Part shown: in pieces, positions 44,349 through 55,666 of the stretch
How positions within the stretch are numbered: position 1 is the first letter of the stretch
How the letters are laid out: each line of letters begins with the position of its first letter
Origin: Mycoplasmatales bacterium
GTDB lineage: Bacteria; Bacillota_I; Bacilli_A; Mycoplasmatales; Metamycoplasmataceae
DNA length: 64,000 nt
Reading direction: 5' to 3'
NCBI GenBank assembly: GCA_013215715.1
Contig: JABSQT010000004.1
Span: forward strand, 57,674-121,673
The notes under the pieces: model-generated
Told to the model about the DNA's origin: nothing
Database searches by the model: none
Seen by the model: only the letters and a program-made list of their open reading frames with translations
Translations under genes and position numbers: made by a program

Positions 44349-44927
44349 TTAATTGTTTTTTAATATTGCCGTTAGCTCTTCTTGGAATGTAGCAAGTTTG
44401 ATTTTTTGTAATTTACCATGCATTGCTATTGAAATATTCCCTGTTTCTTCTGAAACAATAATTGTAATTGAGTCAGATTGCTCTGAAATTCCCATAGATG
44501 CACGGTGACGTGCTCCGTATTTGTTGGCGATTGAAGTTTGAGTAATTTTATAATACGTAGCAGCATATTTAATTTTTCCACCCTCAATAATTACAGCACC
44601 ATCATGTAGAGGTGATTTTTTATTGAAAATTGAAATTAATAATGAAGAAGAGATGTTTGCATCAATTACAATACCATCCGTTCTTAAATGATCTAATTTT
44701 TCTTTGTTAGTAATTGTGATGATTGCACCTGTTTTTGTTGCTGATAATTCTTGTGCTGTTTCATATAATTGGTGAATTAATCTTATTTGAGATGATGTAC
44801 CCATTGTGTTGTATTTATTTTTCTTAAATGCTCATTGGATAAACCTAATCATATAAGGTAATAAGATTAATAATGCAAGTAGTCCCGTACTCACAAGAAC
44901 TGTTGCAAATATTCCTTGATTTGACAT
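44349..44927 (-). CDS. Diadenylate cyclase, copy 2
   Basis: This 192-residue protein is nearly the same as copy 1 (MGISEQ instead of MGIAEQ) and keeps HDGA and RHR motifs, so it should also make c-di-AMP. Its ATG overlaps the stop of the degenerate GGDEF-EAL gene by one base (TAATG), with AAGGAG inside that gene, so the two are translationally coupled. I count about ten base changes between the copies, nearly all near the 3' end; the middle is identical. Confidence 0.93.
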
Positions 44928-46849
44928 TACTTTTTCTCCTTTTGTATTTGTTCTATATATATTTTACTTTTTTTATTAAAAAATGTGGGTTCTATTTCAT
45001 TTCTATTAAAAATAGGTCCTCCAATAAATTCTATATCTGTAGATAATATTAATTTTAATTCACTTTCTTTTGTGATTGCATGAGCAATAACTTGTGTCTT
45101 TATAGCCTTAGCAAATTTTAACAACTCCGTAAGTAAATTAGTATTTAGTCTCGAAATAATCGTTCTTTGATAAATTGATTTTTCTAGGAAAATATAATGA
45201 GGTTTTATTTTTGCAATCAATTGAGTTTGATTGTTTATATTGAAATTAAATATAGCAAAAAGAATACCCTTATTCTTCAATGTTTTAGTTCTATTCAATA
45301 CTTCTTTTGAATTGAATTTACCTAAGACCTTTGAATCCAATGAAAGAATTACATTTCGTTTAGTTTGATTAAACCTTCTAAATGATGCTATTAATTCATC
45401 TGCATCAAAGTCTTTGCTCATAATTTTTTCTAAAGGGTAGTAAATGACAAGAGGATTACTTTTTCAACCATTTGACATTTTCAATGCTTGAGCAGCATTG
45501 TAAGAAAGAAGAACACTTTTATACCCCATATATTCAGCATACTCTTCCACAGAGGCGTATTTAACATCTAATACATCTGTTGTTATAGGTAATGCAATAT
45601 TCATTGCTGTTTTAGAAGTTTTTAATGAATATATAGGTGTAAATTCATTTGAAATAGATAAAACTCCAATAGAATTATCAAGTGTTTTTATAGCTATATA
45701 ATCAGAAGCTCTCTTTTTAAAAGCCTTTGGATCAAACAAAACAACTCTATTCCAACCTTTGTTTCATCTTGAGTATTCTAAAGCAAACTCCGCTTGTGAT
45801 TGCATCTTGAATACATCATGCTCCTGTAGGCCATAAGCAACTACACCAGCACGCATTTTCAATTTTGCATTTATACCATCAATAGAGTATTCGCCCTCCA
45901 TTTTTCTCATAAGATTTTCAACTCTTTTTAGTGAATTACTTTCTGTTCTTCTAATTGCTTTATTTTCTAGAATTATTTTTTCTAGATTAAACTCTTTTTT
46001 AGTGGGTAAAAAGAAACCGTATTGTGTACTATTTACCTTAAATAAAACCGCTTGTTGAGAAACATTATTTTGAACAATCTCTAATGCCTTTTTTTCGAAG
46101 TTACGTTCATTTTCTAATTCCTTTGATCAATTCATTTCCATAATAACAAATAACGCTTCAGATACTCTTTGCATACTTATCATTTCTTGAATAACTTTTG
46201 CCGATATTGACTCTCTATAAAATTTCAATGTGTCATAGGTTGATGATTCATAAAGTAAATTTGCTGATTGCAGAAAACGTAAAAGATATGAAATTAATGT
46301 GATAAGAATTATAGGCAATAAAAATGGTAATAATGTTGCTAACACAAATTGAATTGTAAACTCGTAATTCAATTGTGTTGATGAGATACCTCAAAGTATA
46401 AAAATATTTGCAAGCAAGAAAATACTATTTATCAACAATGAGAATTTTGCCTTAACAAATGGTTTGAATAAAATAGTTAATGTCATCGAAACAAACATAA
46501 TTGCAATAATGTAATAGAAAACTTTATCAATAGGATAAATGAAGAGAGAATATAATAATGAACCAATTATTGAAATACAAGATATAAAAGCCCCACGCAA
46601 GAATATCAATGTTAAACCTATTGATATGTAAAAATAGGGTTGTGAAAACTGTGCAGTTTTGTAAAAAAATACTTGAAACACAAGACCAAATAACGTATAT
46701 GTAATCCCTTCTAAAGTTTCAATTAATAATTTAGGGTAATTTTTTCTTGTAATGTAATCTGATTTTTTACTTCTCTCAATTAAAAAATAAAGGGTAGTAA
46801 ATACAATTAATAAAAAAATGATTGAAAGTATATTTATAAAAATTTTCAT
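44927..46849 (-). CDS. Membrane protein with degenerate GGDEF and EAL domains
   Basis: The 640-residue protein has about seven membrane segments (residues 3-190). A GGDEF-like fold follows (about 205-372): LFKVNSTQYGFFLP takes the place of the RxGGDEF strand, and the end AGVVAYGL...FALEYSRWNKGWNRVVLFDP fits the Ad-Al-y-aK-GrNrv pattern. An EAL-like fold follows (about 375-635): FTPIYSL, ILSLDSKVL, VIAHAITKESEL and IGGPIF match EAL landmarks, but the EAL, DDFG and KxD catalytic residues are gone. Both domains therefore look inactive as cyclase or phosphodiesterase. A receptor or scaffold role, perhaps tied to the c-di-AMP synthase it overlaps, is inferred. Confidence 0.75.
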
Positions 46850-46924
46850 ACTAAATTATACATTACTACTATGTAGTAAAAAATAAATGTTATTAGATAT
46901 CAAACTAAAAAATGGCGTAAAAAA

Positions 46925-47317
46925 TGGTGGAGATGCCGGGAGTCGAACCCGGGTCCACACCAACCTTACACAAAGCACGTCTACAGTTTAGTTCATTTTA
47001 ATTTTTCCTTTGTTGGACTTAAATAGAACTAAATCATCCACAAAGGTTCTGCTGGAGTTTCATTATGTTTTAGCAGATCCACATAACTACCCCTCATGTA
47101 ATACGTTAGGCCACCTCTGAGGAAAAAGTGGATTCACGCTAGTTGCTAATTAAGCGAAAACTAGGTTGTTTGAAGCTGCTGCTGAGAAGAATAAATCTTG
47201 GTCAGTTACAGTTTCTTGTTTTTTATTTGTTGCATTTATTATGCGTCTAGACCCTTAAGGTTTGGAGACCACTGCAGCACAAAGGTCCGGTTGATCTGTC
47301 GAAGCCATTACACCCCC
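46925..47317 (-). ncRNA. ssrA: Transfer-messenger RNA (tmRNA)
   Basis: tmRNA rescues stalled ribosomes with SmpB. The 393-base RNA has a tRNA-like acceptor (GGGGGTG/CATCTCC with G-U pairs), the T arm CCGGGTTCGACTCCCGG and an encoded CCA. The tag frame at 47150-47233 (minus strand) encodes 27 residues, starting ATNKKQETV and ending in NNLVFA, then TAA. A TATAAT (47336-47341, minus strand) lies 18 bases upstream. smpB is the next gene upstream. Confidence 0.96.
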
Positions 47318-47335
47318 GTGTTTATTTGCATATAA

Positions 47336-47341
47336 ATTATA
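47336..47341 (-). promoter_or_regulatory. -10 element of ssrA
   Basis: A perfect TATAAT on the minus strand lies 18 bases before the tmRNA 5' end. No -35 box is clear. Confidence 0.55.
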
Positions 47342-47457
47342 CACCTTTAATATGTAAATTCATTTTATAAGCACATAACTAATAATAGTCTCTATTTTAA
47401 AAAAAGAGACCAAATGTCATGAATACTTCAAAAATAAAAAAGAACTATTTAGTCCTT

Positions 47458-47895
47458 TTATACATTGTACTGTTTTTTAATTTTTCTTGAAATATCACGT
47501 TCCTTGATGGTTTCCCTTTTATCAATACGAGATTTACCTTTACCAAGGGCTACATCAACCTTTACATGGCCATTATTAGACCATTTAAGGGTTATTGCAA
47601 CTATTGACATACCTTTTGTTTTTACACCATTTTGAAGTTTTTTAAGTTGATGTTTATGAAGTAATAATTTTCTACTTCTAAGCTCATCGCCAGAAACAGA
47701 CATATATAAAGATACATTCATTCCCATTAAATAAGCTTCATCATTTGTAAAATTTACAAATGCTCCTCTTAAAGAAACTTTACCAGCACGAATCGATTTT
47801 ACTTCTCAACCCATTAATTCAATACCCGCTTCTATTCTTTCTAATAATTCATAAGAATAGTGAGCATCTTTATTTTTTGCTATTACCTTTGCCAT
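47458..47895 (-). CDS. smpB: SsrA-binding protein SmpB
   Basis: SmpB carries tmRNA into the ribosome. The 145-residue protein shows NKDAHYSYELLERIEAGIELMGWEVKS (first strand, part shown by motif), the GMNVSLY strand, RKLLLHKHQLKKL and a basic C-terminal tail (KGKSRIDKRETIKERDISRKIKK). The ATG at 47895 follows AAGGGGGAG, and the first 26 bases overlap the end of rnr. Order rnr-smpB-ssrA is standard in Firmicutes. Confidence 0.96.
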
Positions 47896-50011
47896 TGAAT
47901 CTCCCCCTTGGTGAGTTTGAAATTTCTTGCTTATCAGCCAGGTCTGCAAGAACTAAGTCAATCTTACCTTCTGTTTTTGAAGTTTTCGTTACTACAACAT
48001 CTACCATATCGCCAATTAAAAATTTCCTATCTTTACCTGTGAGTTGTAAACCATTTTGAGATAATTCATATTTACTATCAGTTAATGTAGTAATGTGAAC
48101 CAATCCGTTAACTTTATCCTCAAATTCCACAAAGAACCCAAATTTTTGAATAGATACAATTTGACCATGTAATTTCTTTCCGATAAATTTTGTATAATAT
48201 TCCGCTTTTTTAATATCTGCAACTTTTCTTTCAAGTTCCATAGCTTTTTGTTCTGAGAGTGAATTTTCTTTAGCAATATTATCAAGAATTGCATCAAAAT
48301 GATCTTTTCTGTTTAATCTTCCTTCAAAGAAATATTCTCTAAGCATTCTATGAACCATTAAGTCTGGGTAACGTCTAATTGGTGAAGTAAAGTGTGTATA
48401 ATTTTTTGAAGCAAGTCCGAAATGACCGATATTATCCTTTTGATAAATTGCTTTTTGCATAGTTCTTAACATCATAATTTTCATAAAATCATCAAACCTA
48501 TATTGTTTAAGATCATTTATTGATTTTGAAAATTCTTTTGGATTTGGTTCTTGTGGAATGTGTACATCAAGTCCAAGAGCTTTAACAACTTGTTGCAATG
48601 CAGTTATTTTTTCCATATCAGGTTTATCATGAACACGATATATAAAAGGTACCTTTGCATCCACTGTATGTTTTGCAACAGTTTCATTTGCCCTAACCAT
48701 AAAATCTTCAATCATCATTTCTGATTCACCACGAGGTCTTGGTACAATATCGATTGTTTTACCATTTTCATCAATAATTAGTTTTGATTCTTCAATCTCA
48801 AAATCAATATAACCTTCTTTAAGTTTGAATTTTCTTATTTTTTCAGTTAATTCACGAGCAACATCTAAAAGTTCTTCTAATTCTTTTGCTTCTGGATATT
48901 TTTTATCACCTTTGTAATATTCATTAACCTCATTATAAGTTAATCTATGTTTAGAATTGATAATTGCTGGGTAAATCCTATGTTTAACAGTTTCACCTCT
49001 TGAGTTGATTTCCATATCACACGAAAGAACAAATCTATCAACATGTGGATTCAATGAACATATACCATTAGATAATTTTTCTGGAAGCATTGGAATAACC
49101 CTATCAGCAAGATATACTGATGTTCCACGAACTAAAGCTTCATCATCTATTGCAGTCCCCTCTTTTACATAATGCGTGACATCAGCAATATGAACACCTA
49201 ACATATAGTTTCCATTTTCTAATTTACGGACTTCAATAGCGTCATCAAAGTCTTTTGTATCATCTCCATCAATTGTTACAATTAAACGATCACGGATATC
49301 TTCACGCCCTTCTTTTGACTCATTATCAATTGTATTTGGAATATCATTTTCAGCTTCATCAAGAACTGGTTGTTCTCACATATAAGGAATATTAGCATTT
49401 TCAATCGCAGCTTGAATATCAACCTTAGCATCATCTTTATGACCAATTTCAAGAACCGAATCTAAAATTGTAAAACGATCTTGATATTCTACAATTTTTG
49501 CTTTAATAATATAATCAACTTTTAACCCTTCAGTATTTTTAAACCTAAACATTGCATTAATTCTGTCATCAAGTGGTTGAAAACCAAAGTTTTCTCCGAA
49601 CTTAACAACTGTACCAACGATTAGTGTTCTGAATCTTTGAACGATTTCCGTTACAAATCCACTATAAGCTCCTGCCTTTGTGGGATCTTGGAAAATATTA
49701 ATCTTTACAGTATCTTTATCAAATGCTTTATTAGTTGCACCTGGTCCGATAAATACAGATTCTCCATCTTCTCTATCCACAAATCCAAATCCTTTTGAAG
49801 TCATTCTAATAACACCTTCAATAGTGTCCAAAACTTTTGGTTTATAAAATTGTCTATCTCTTGTAGTAAATAACTCTCCTTGTTTTACTAAGTTATTTAA
49901 AAACCCAGAGAACTTTTTATTATCCTCTTGTTTAATATTCATTTTTCTTGCAATTCACCCAAATGATTTTGGGTTTTGATCCATTATTTTTAATATTAGT
50001 TTTTTATCCAT
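47870..50011 (-). CDS. rnr: Ribonuclease R
   Basis: RNase R is a 3'-5' exoribonuclease that degrades structured RNA and tmRNA-tagged messages. The 713 residues have an N-terminal winged helix, cold-shock OB folds (about 75-245), the RNB catalytic domain with GVHIADVTHYV and NGICSLNPHVDR, and a C-terminal S1 domain with a basic Arg/Gly/Lys tail. TGA Trp joins the parts. It starts 3 bases after secG and overlaps smpB by 26 bases. Confidence 0.96.
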
Positions 50012-50014
50012 AAA

Positions 50015-50245
50015 TTACATGTAGACTCTAACGATAATTGCTCCGATCATTAGTAAAATACCAAGTCCAAACATCACCCTTTTAAGAATCTTTTTTCCTC
50101 CTCTTTCTTTTGAGACTTTGAAAAGATCTAAATCAGATGAACCAACTAAAGCACCAGAGAATCCTTGAGAATCTCCTGACATAGCAAGTGAAATTCCGAT
50201 TATTATAAATGAAAGCACTAACAGTGTTATTAATATTCCTAGCAT
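50015..50245 (-). CDS. secG: Protein translocase subunit SecG
   Basis: SecG is an accessory subunit of the SecYEG channel. The 76-residue protein has two membrane segments (about 3-22 and 57-75) joined by the typical loop GDSQGFSGALVGSSDLDLF. It starts after AAGGAGG and is followed by rnr at 3 bases. Confidence 0.93.
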   Translation of the reverse strand: MLGILITLLVLSFIIIGISLAMSGDSQGFSGALVGSSDLDLFKVSKERGGKKILKRVMFGLGILLMIGAIIVRVYM

Positions 50246-50272
50246 AAATCCTCCTTTTTCTATATATTTAAG

Positions 50273-51319
50273 CTATTTAAGTACGGTTAACATAATAATT
50301 CAACCAATTATATAAGTTAATATAATCAATGTTGGAATTATTGCATAAACTCATTTCTTCTTAATCTTCTTAGCAATTATAACAAATAGTGCTAATAAAC
50401 TCAATTCAATAACTGTAAGAGCTCCTAAAATCCATACACCATAAAGACCAGATATATTAGGTCCAGTTAAAATAGGTGCGGAATGGAATGCTATATCACC
50501 TCAGAAAATTAATGAAATATTGAATATATGTGAACCTATAATAGAAGCAATCGCTGCAATTGGTTGCCTTGCTTTAATTAAAACTACAAGAGAAACAATT
50601 TCCGGCATAGCAGTTGTCATTGAAAGGAATATACCACCCGCAGATTTTGGTGATAATTTATAAGTTTCCATCATGGCATCAATCGTTAAATTCAAGCCTA
50701 TCGCCGCTATTAAAAGGAGTATTGAAAATAAAAGAAAACCTAGAATACCTTTTTTAGCAGAAATTCCACTTGGCTTAGAGTTGATAACTTCATCTTCAGT
50801 ACCAAACTTATAAGAAATGGCTACATATCCAATATAAGCAGCTAGGAAAAAGAATGGAATTAATCCAATTACAATTTTCCCACCTTTACCAATATGAAGG
50901 TCATCACCAAATCAAATTACTAATGTTAAGAATATAGTCATAGTCATAGATATAAGTATTGATATTGCTGTTCATTTATCTAATTTCTTTGCAAACATTT
51001 GTTTTATAAAAATCAACATAATAACAGCAATCATAGTTGTGGAAAATAAATTAGCACCCAAATCATCAGAAAGACCTACGGCAGGAGTTCCATTAACACC
51101 TTGAGTAATTTCCGTCACCAATTCTGTTAAGGAAGTAGCAACAGAAACTAACGCACCACCTACAAAAGCACCACCAAATTTTGTTTTCTCAATAACAACT
51201 TCAGCATATTTAACCATTTTTAATGAAAAGAAAAAAGTTAAGGCAGCAACAGGAATAAATCATATCCACATTGTTGCAGGTATATTAAAACCCGCAAATT
51301 TTTCAACTATATTATTCAT
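50273..51319 (-). CDS. CaCA-family Na+/Ca2+ (cation/calcium) exchanger
   Basis: This 348-residue protein has about ten membrane segments in two inverted halves. The two alpha repeats are seen as GGALVSVATSLTELVTEI (about residue 50-70) and SAGGIFLSMTTAMPEIVSLV (about residue 225-245), with Glu in the ion site of each. The ion pair is likely Ca2+ against Na+ or H+, but cannot be told from sequence. It precedes secG by 27 bases and may share its transcript. Confidence 0.87.
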
Positions 51320-51341
51320 AGAAGTATTATATACTTATAAT

Positions 51342-51707
51342 ATGTTATCCAAAAAAAATAAATGGAAATATGCCAAATTTTCAAGGACATTAATTTCATA
51401 TAAAAAAATACAGAAATTACAAAATAAAAAGAACATTGTAATATACGATACTCGTGTAAAAGACTCTTATAACAAAGGTCATATTGAAAATTCCATCCAT
51501 GTTTCGGCTTTAAAAATAAAAAAAGTTATTTCCGAAAATAAAAAGAGTTCAAAGATTATCCTTGTTGGTAATGAAGAACGTTCAAATGCTCACATTGCTA
51601 GTTGAGCAAGATTTAATGGTTATAAAAACATTAAATTACTTAAAAATGGAATGAATAAACTTTCAAAAAAATATACATTTATTAAAGAAGAAAGAAAAAG
51701 TAGCTAA
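51342..51707 (+). CDS. Rhodanese-like protein lacking the catalytic Cys
   Basis: This 121-residue protein has a basic N-terminus and a rhodanese core: IVIYDTRVKDSYNKGHIENSIHVSA fits the D-R-x-E-y-x-x-GHI-x-gA pattern (two short stretches), and ERSNAHIASWARFNGYKNIKLLKNGM fits the end. The active loop that should read C-x-x-G-x-R-S reads VGNEERS, so the sulfur-carrying Cys is absent and sulfurtransferase activity is unlikely. A TATAAT (51336-51341) touches the ATG, so the true start or promoter is uncertain. It is convergent with whiA. Confidence 0.75.
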
Positions 51708-51725
51708 TCTTCGTTAGCTACTTTT
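51696..51725. terminator. Bidirectional terminator between the rhodanese-like gene and whiA
   Basis: A 12-bp stem AAAAGTAGCTAA (51696-51707) / TTAGCTACTTTT (51714-51725), loop TCTTCG, holds the stop codons of both converging genes. Confidence 0.9.
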
Positions 51726-52528
51726 CTTAATTTAATTAACCAGTGATTTAAACCAGCTCTAGTTTTTTTTATGCCTTTTTTTTCTAATAATATTACCAAC
51801 TCTGATAATGAAGAGTATGGATTTCTTTTTTTCGTTTCAAAGAAAGTTATTTCATCTTTTTTAAACTTCTTTAATAAATTATTTTTAACAACATACTCAT
51901 AATTTTTTAAATGTGCTGTAGATGCCTTTGAAAGTTTCTCTTGATTATAAATATCTAAATTAGAATATCTATTTAAATTATTTCTAAAATCACGCTCAAT
52001 TCTTGCATCTTCAAATTCCATTAAAGAAAGGGAAGTTCTAATAGCTCTCAAGAAGTCAGCAATCATTTCTGATTTCTTAATATATAAAACTCAATTTTTA
52101 CGTCTTTGGATTAATGAAAAATTAAAATTGTAATTATTTAGAAAATTCCTAACTTTTTCAGCTTGATTTCTATAATAAAACTGCATTTCCAAATGATATG
52201 AAGTTGATGAGGGATCAGACATTGAACCACCACCAATGAATACACCTGCAAAATAAAATCCAGGTTCTTTAATTTCATATTCTTTTTCAATATCAGCCAT
52301 TTCTAAAACTATTCAATTTTTATTTTCTTTATCACTTGTTGAACTCACTTCTAATTGAATTAGTAAATCACGAATTAAATTAGAGATTTCTGTATTATTT
52401 AATTTTAAAATCATTTTTTCAGAACTATAGCCTGCTGATGAAACTATTCCGTGAATAAGTGCATTAGCTTGTTCAACATTCATTTCTTGAGAGAGAACCT
52501 CGTTTTTAACTTTATTTGAAAAAGACAT
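51704..52528 (-). CDS. whiA: WhiA-family DNA-binding regulator
   Basis: WhiA pairs a degenerate LAGLIDADG homing-endonuclease fold with a C-terminal helix-turn-helix; it affects cell division in Firmicutes and ribosomal gene control in mycoplasmas. The 274 residues show FSNKVKNEVL at the start, FYFAGVFIGGGSMSDPS and YHLEMQF in the fold, and the HTH near the end (SSLSELVILLEKKGIKKTRAGLNHW, shown in part). It starts one base after yvcK, the usual order. Confidence 0.93.
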
Positions 52529-52529
52529 T

Positions 52530-53462
52530 TTATACTATCACTTTTTCAATCGCTTTTTTAAGAAGGTATTTATTGTGACGTACTTGCCCTTCTTTATTTA
52601 CATAAAGAAGAGGTAATACCGTTACCTTGGAATCATCTTCCACATCATTTTTAACAAGGAATTGTTTCTCTTCTTCATATCTCTCAAGAGTTGTTTTTGA
52701 AAGAGTTCCTTCAGGGAAGATAATATTACTTATCAATCCTTTGTTTGTATGTTTTTCAATAGCGATAATATGATCAGATAACTTATAATTATCTGTTTCA
52801 CCATGTTCTGTAAATGCATTTGCAATATATATAACTTTTGCTTTTGTTTTTTTAAATGCATCTCTAATACCCGGAAATACTAAATTTGAAATTAATGAAG
52901 TATATAAAGAACCCATTCCAAGAATTACATAATCAGCTTTTTCAATTGCCTGAATAGCTTCTTGTGTTGCTTCTCCACCTTCAACTCAAATTTTATCAAC
53001 ATCTTTGTTTGGATTTGCAAGAGCTATTTCTCCAAATGAAATTGTTCCATCTGTATATTTCGTTACAATATTTGTTGTTGCATTTGAAATGGGCAATACT
53101 TCCCCTTGCACATTAAGCATTTTAGAAGTTTGTCTAATCCCTTCCGCAAAATCTTTTGAATTAGCAATATTTGCTGAAATAATCAAGTTACCCAATGCGT
53201 GACCATCGAATTGAGTACCTGTATTATTGAATCTATATTCCATTTGTTTTTCTAAGTCATTTCTATTTCTTGAAAGTGCACCAAGTACTCTTCTAATATC
53301 TCCAACAGCTGGAATATCAAAGTGTTCTCTAAGTACACCTGTTGAGCCCCCATTATCAGTAACCGTTACGATTGCTGATATTTCTACATCATCAATATAC
53401 TTCACACCATTAAGGAGTGTGGAAAGTCCAGTTCCACCACCTATTGTTACTATTTTTTTCAT
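52530..53462 (-). CDS. yvcK: YvcK/GlmR-family UDP-sugar-binding regulator
   Basis: YvcK (GlmR) has a CofD-like Rossmann fold and binds UDP-sugars to steer carbon use; it is needed on gluconeogenic carbon in Bacillus. The 310-residue protein begins KIVTIGGGTGLSTLLNG and has TDNGGSTGVLRE, PAVGDIRRVLGAL and FDGHALGNL. AGGAG precedes the ATG. rapZ (yvcJ), which usually sits before it, is missing. Confidence 0.94.
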
Positions 53463-53492
53463 ATTTCTCCTTTTTGGTTTGTTTATTTTTTT

Positions 53493-54410
53493 CTAAATAT
53501 TGTTGATGATATGCTTAGCAGCAATTGTACCATCAGCAGTTGCTGTTGTTATTTGACGTATTTGTTTGACAATAATATCGCCAGCAGCATAAATACCTTT
53601 TACAGCAGTTTCCATATTTTGATTTACTTTAATAAATCCTGTTTCATCTGTAATTCCTAAGTTACCTACAAATTTTGCGACTGGAATATATCCAATATAT
53701 GGAAATAGAGCTTTAATTTCTAATGTTTGTTCTTTACCATCTTCAATAAATTTAACACCTTCAAGCTTTGTTTCACCTTCAAGTGTATGAATCATAGATT
53801 TCATATGTACCGTGATATTTGGTTTTGCTTTTAATGCATCAACTTCTTTTGCATCAGCGTGGAAGAAGTCATCCATTATAAATACATGAACTTCTTTTGC
53901 TACTGATGATAAGAATGTAGCTTCTTCAATAGCAGCATTCCCTCCACCAATGACACCTGTAACTTCACCTTTATATAAAGGACCATCACAAATAGCACAA
54001 TATGAAACACCTTTGTGATTGAATTCATTTATTCTTTTAATTTTAGGTATTCTTGAAATCATACCTGTTGCAATAATCACTTTTTTACCAATATATTTAG
54101 TTCCATTAGACAAAGTTATAACTTGCTCTGATTCTCCATTAGATTCCAAGTTGGCTACTTCTCCGTATTGATGTTTAACACCATTTGCAATTACTTGCTT
54201 ATACATACTTAATGCTAAATCAGGTCCTGAAGTAGTTTCAAAACCTGGATAGTTTTCAACTTTAAATGTTGTAACCATTTTTCCTCCAGGCGCACCTTTT
54301 TCGATTAATATCGTCTTAAGATTCGATCTTGCAGCATAAATTGCAGCAGCCATACCTGCTGGTCCAGCTCCTATTACTACTACATCATAATTATTTTCTT
54401 TTTTTAACAT
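53493..54410 (-). CDS. trxB: Thioredoxin reductase
   Basis: TrxB reduces thioredoxin with NADPH and FAD. The 305-residue protein has the FAD loop [16 protein letters not shown], the redox pair in C-A-I-C (138-141, usually CATC), the NADPH-type loop [13 protein letters not shown] and [18 protein letters not shown]. Its partner trxA is at 62022-62342. The start overlaps the lgt end by 20 bases. Confidence 0.95.
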   Translation of the reverse strand: MLKKENNYDVVVIGAGPAGMAAAIYAARSNLKTILIEKGAPGGKMVTTFKVENYPGFETTSGPDLALSMYKQVIANGVKHQYGEVANLESNGESEQVITLSNGTKYIGKKVIIATGMISRIPKIKRINEFNHKGVSYCAICDGPLYKGEVTGVIGGGNAAIEEATFLSSVAKEVHVFIMDDFFHADAKEVDALKAKPNITVHMKSMIHTLEGETKLEGVKFIEDGKEQTLEIKALFPYIGYIPVAKFVGNLGITDETGFIKVNQNMETAVKGIYAAGDIIVKQIRQITTATADGTIAAKHIINNI

Positions 54411-55665
54411 TTTTCTCTCTTTCTGGCTCTACATAACCTTCTTTGAATTTTACTAATTCATGCTTTCGTACTCAAATATGAGTTTTAAATCTTCAACTCA
54501 TAGGTTTATACTCTGCATATTTTTTAATCATTTGTTCTTTGACTTCTTTATATTTACTTGAAGTAAATACCCCTTTAAATGTTGATACTACTAAAACGGA
54601 TATTTTTAGTGGTCATGTAATAAAGAAATATCTTTGTTCAATTTTAATTCTTGTATATTTAGGTTTTGTTTCTTCAAGTGTTTCTTTATATCCTTTGATT
54701 GGATTTGAAATTCAAAATGATTTAAAACCTTTTTTAAAATTTATTGATCTTTGTTCTGATTTTCTTTTTGGTTCTGTTGAATAATCAATAAATTCACCTT
54801 TTAAGGCAATGTTTTTACCTCAATTAATAAAGAATGCACGAACGTATCTATCAAATGTTGAATAAAGAATTAATAATATTCCTGCAACAATGAAAATTGC
54901 TGAAGTAAATACTGATGCTTCTACTTTACCATTAAATCAATACATATAGTCTGAAGGATCTCTTAATGGCTCCATTACGATACGCACAATTCCATATCAA
55001 GTAAAATAACCTCCAGCAGTTACACCTGGTTTAGTTCAGTTAAACGTATTTAATATAAAATGAAGAATAATAAATCCTGCAACAGATGTTAAGAATTCAT
55101 AGAAGAATAATGGAACACGGAAGTGATCTCCATCACCATTATTTATAAACATATTTGAATGTATATATTCCCCTAATCATTCTGATCATTTACCAGATTC
55201 ATCTATTTTTCCAAATACCTCATGATTAGCAAAATTACCTCATCTACCAATTGCTTGACCAATCAATACAGCGGGAACCACATAACTTAATACTGTTCTC
55301 ATATCTAATATTCTACGCTTTGAGAATAAATAACCTGAACCACCTAAAATAGCACCCATAACACCACCTTGGATTGCCATACCACCTTCTCAAGCTGCAT
55401 ATCAATGACTAACAACATCAGGCTTATCTAAATTCCCTAATACATATCAAAGTCTAGCACCAATTAATGATGAAGGTATAACAATAAGAACTAATATCTG
55501 CAACGCTTCTATTGAATACTTTTGTCTCTTTCAATAATAAAGAATCCCTAATATTGAAAACAACATCCCAAACATCATGGTTAATGAATAAACTTTAACA
55601 TCAAATGTTCCTATACTAAATGCAGTTGCTGGTTGATGCGCTTCATGAGCAACATAATTCCCCAT
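54391..55665 (-). CDS. lgt: Prolipoprotein diacylglyceryl transferase with C-terminal extension
   Basis: Lgt moves diacylglycerol onto the lipobox Cys of prolipoproteins such as the M28 peptidase at 8483-10054. The 424 residues include about seven membrane segments and the signature [13 protein letters not shown] near residue 145. After the last helix (about residue 285) there is a basic, Trp-containing cytosolic extension of about 135 residues, which makes the protein much longer than the usual 260-290. AGGAGG precedes the ATG. It starts one base after hprK. Confidence 0.94.
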
Positions 55666-55666
55666 A

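Larger units (their letters stand above)
43668..44927 (-). repeat. Tandem gene duplication of the diadenylate cyclase
   Basis: The two 579-base units (43668-44246 and 44349-44927) are about 98% identical. The similarity stops sharply at the start codon on one side and near the stop codon on the other; flanks and ribosome sites differ. This points to a recent duplication or gene conversion limited to the reading frame. Confidence 0.9.

Noticed and set aside
43668-44927. Insertion sequence or transposon carrying the duplicated cyclase
   Set aside because: No transposase, terminal inverted repeats or target-site duplications are visible; identity is limited to the reading frame.
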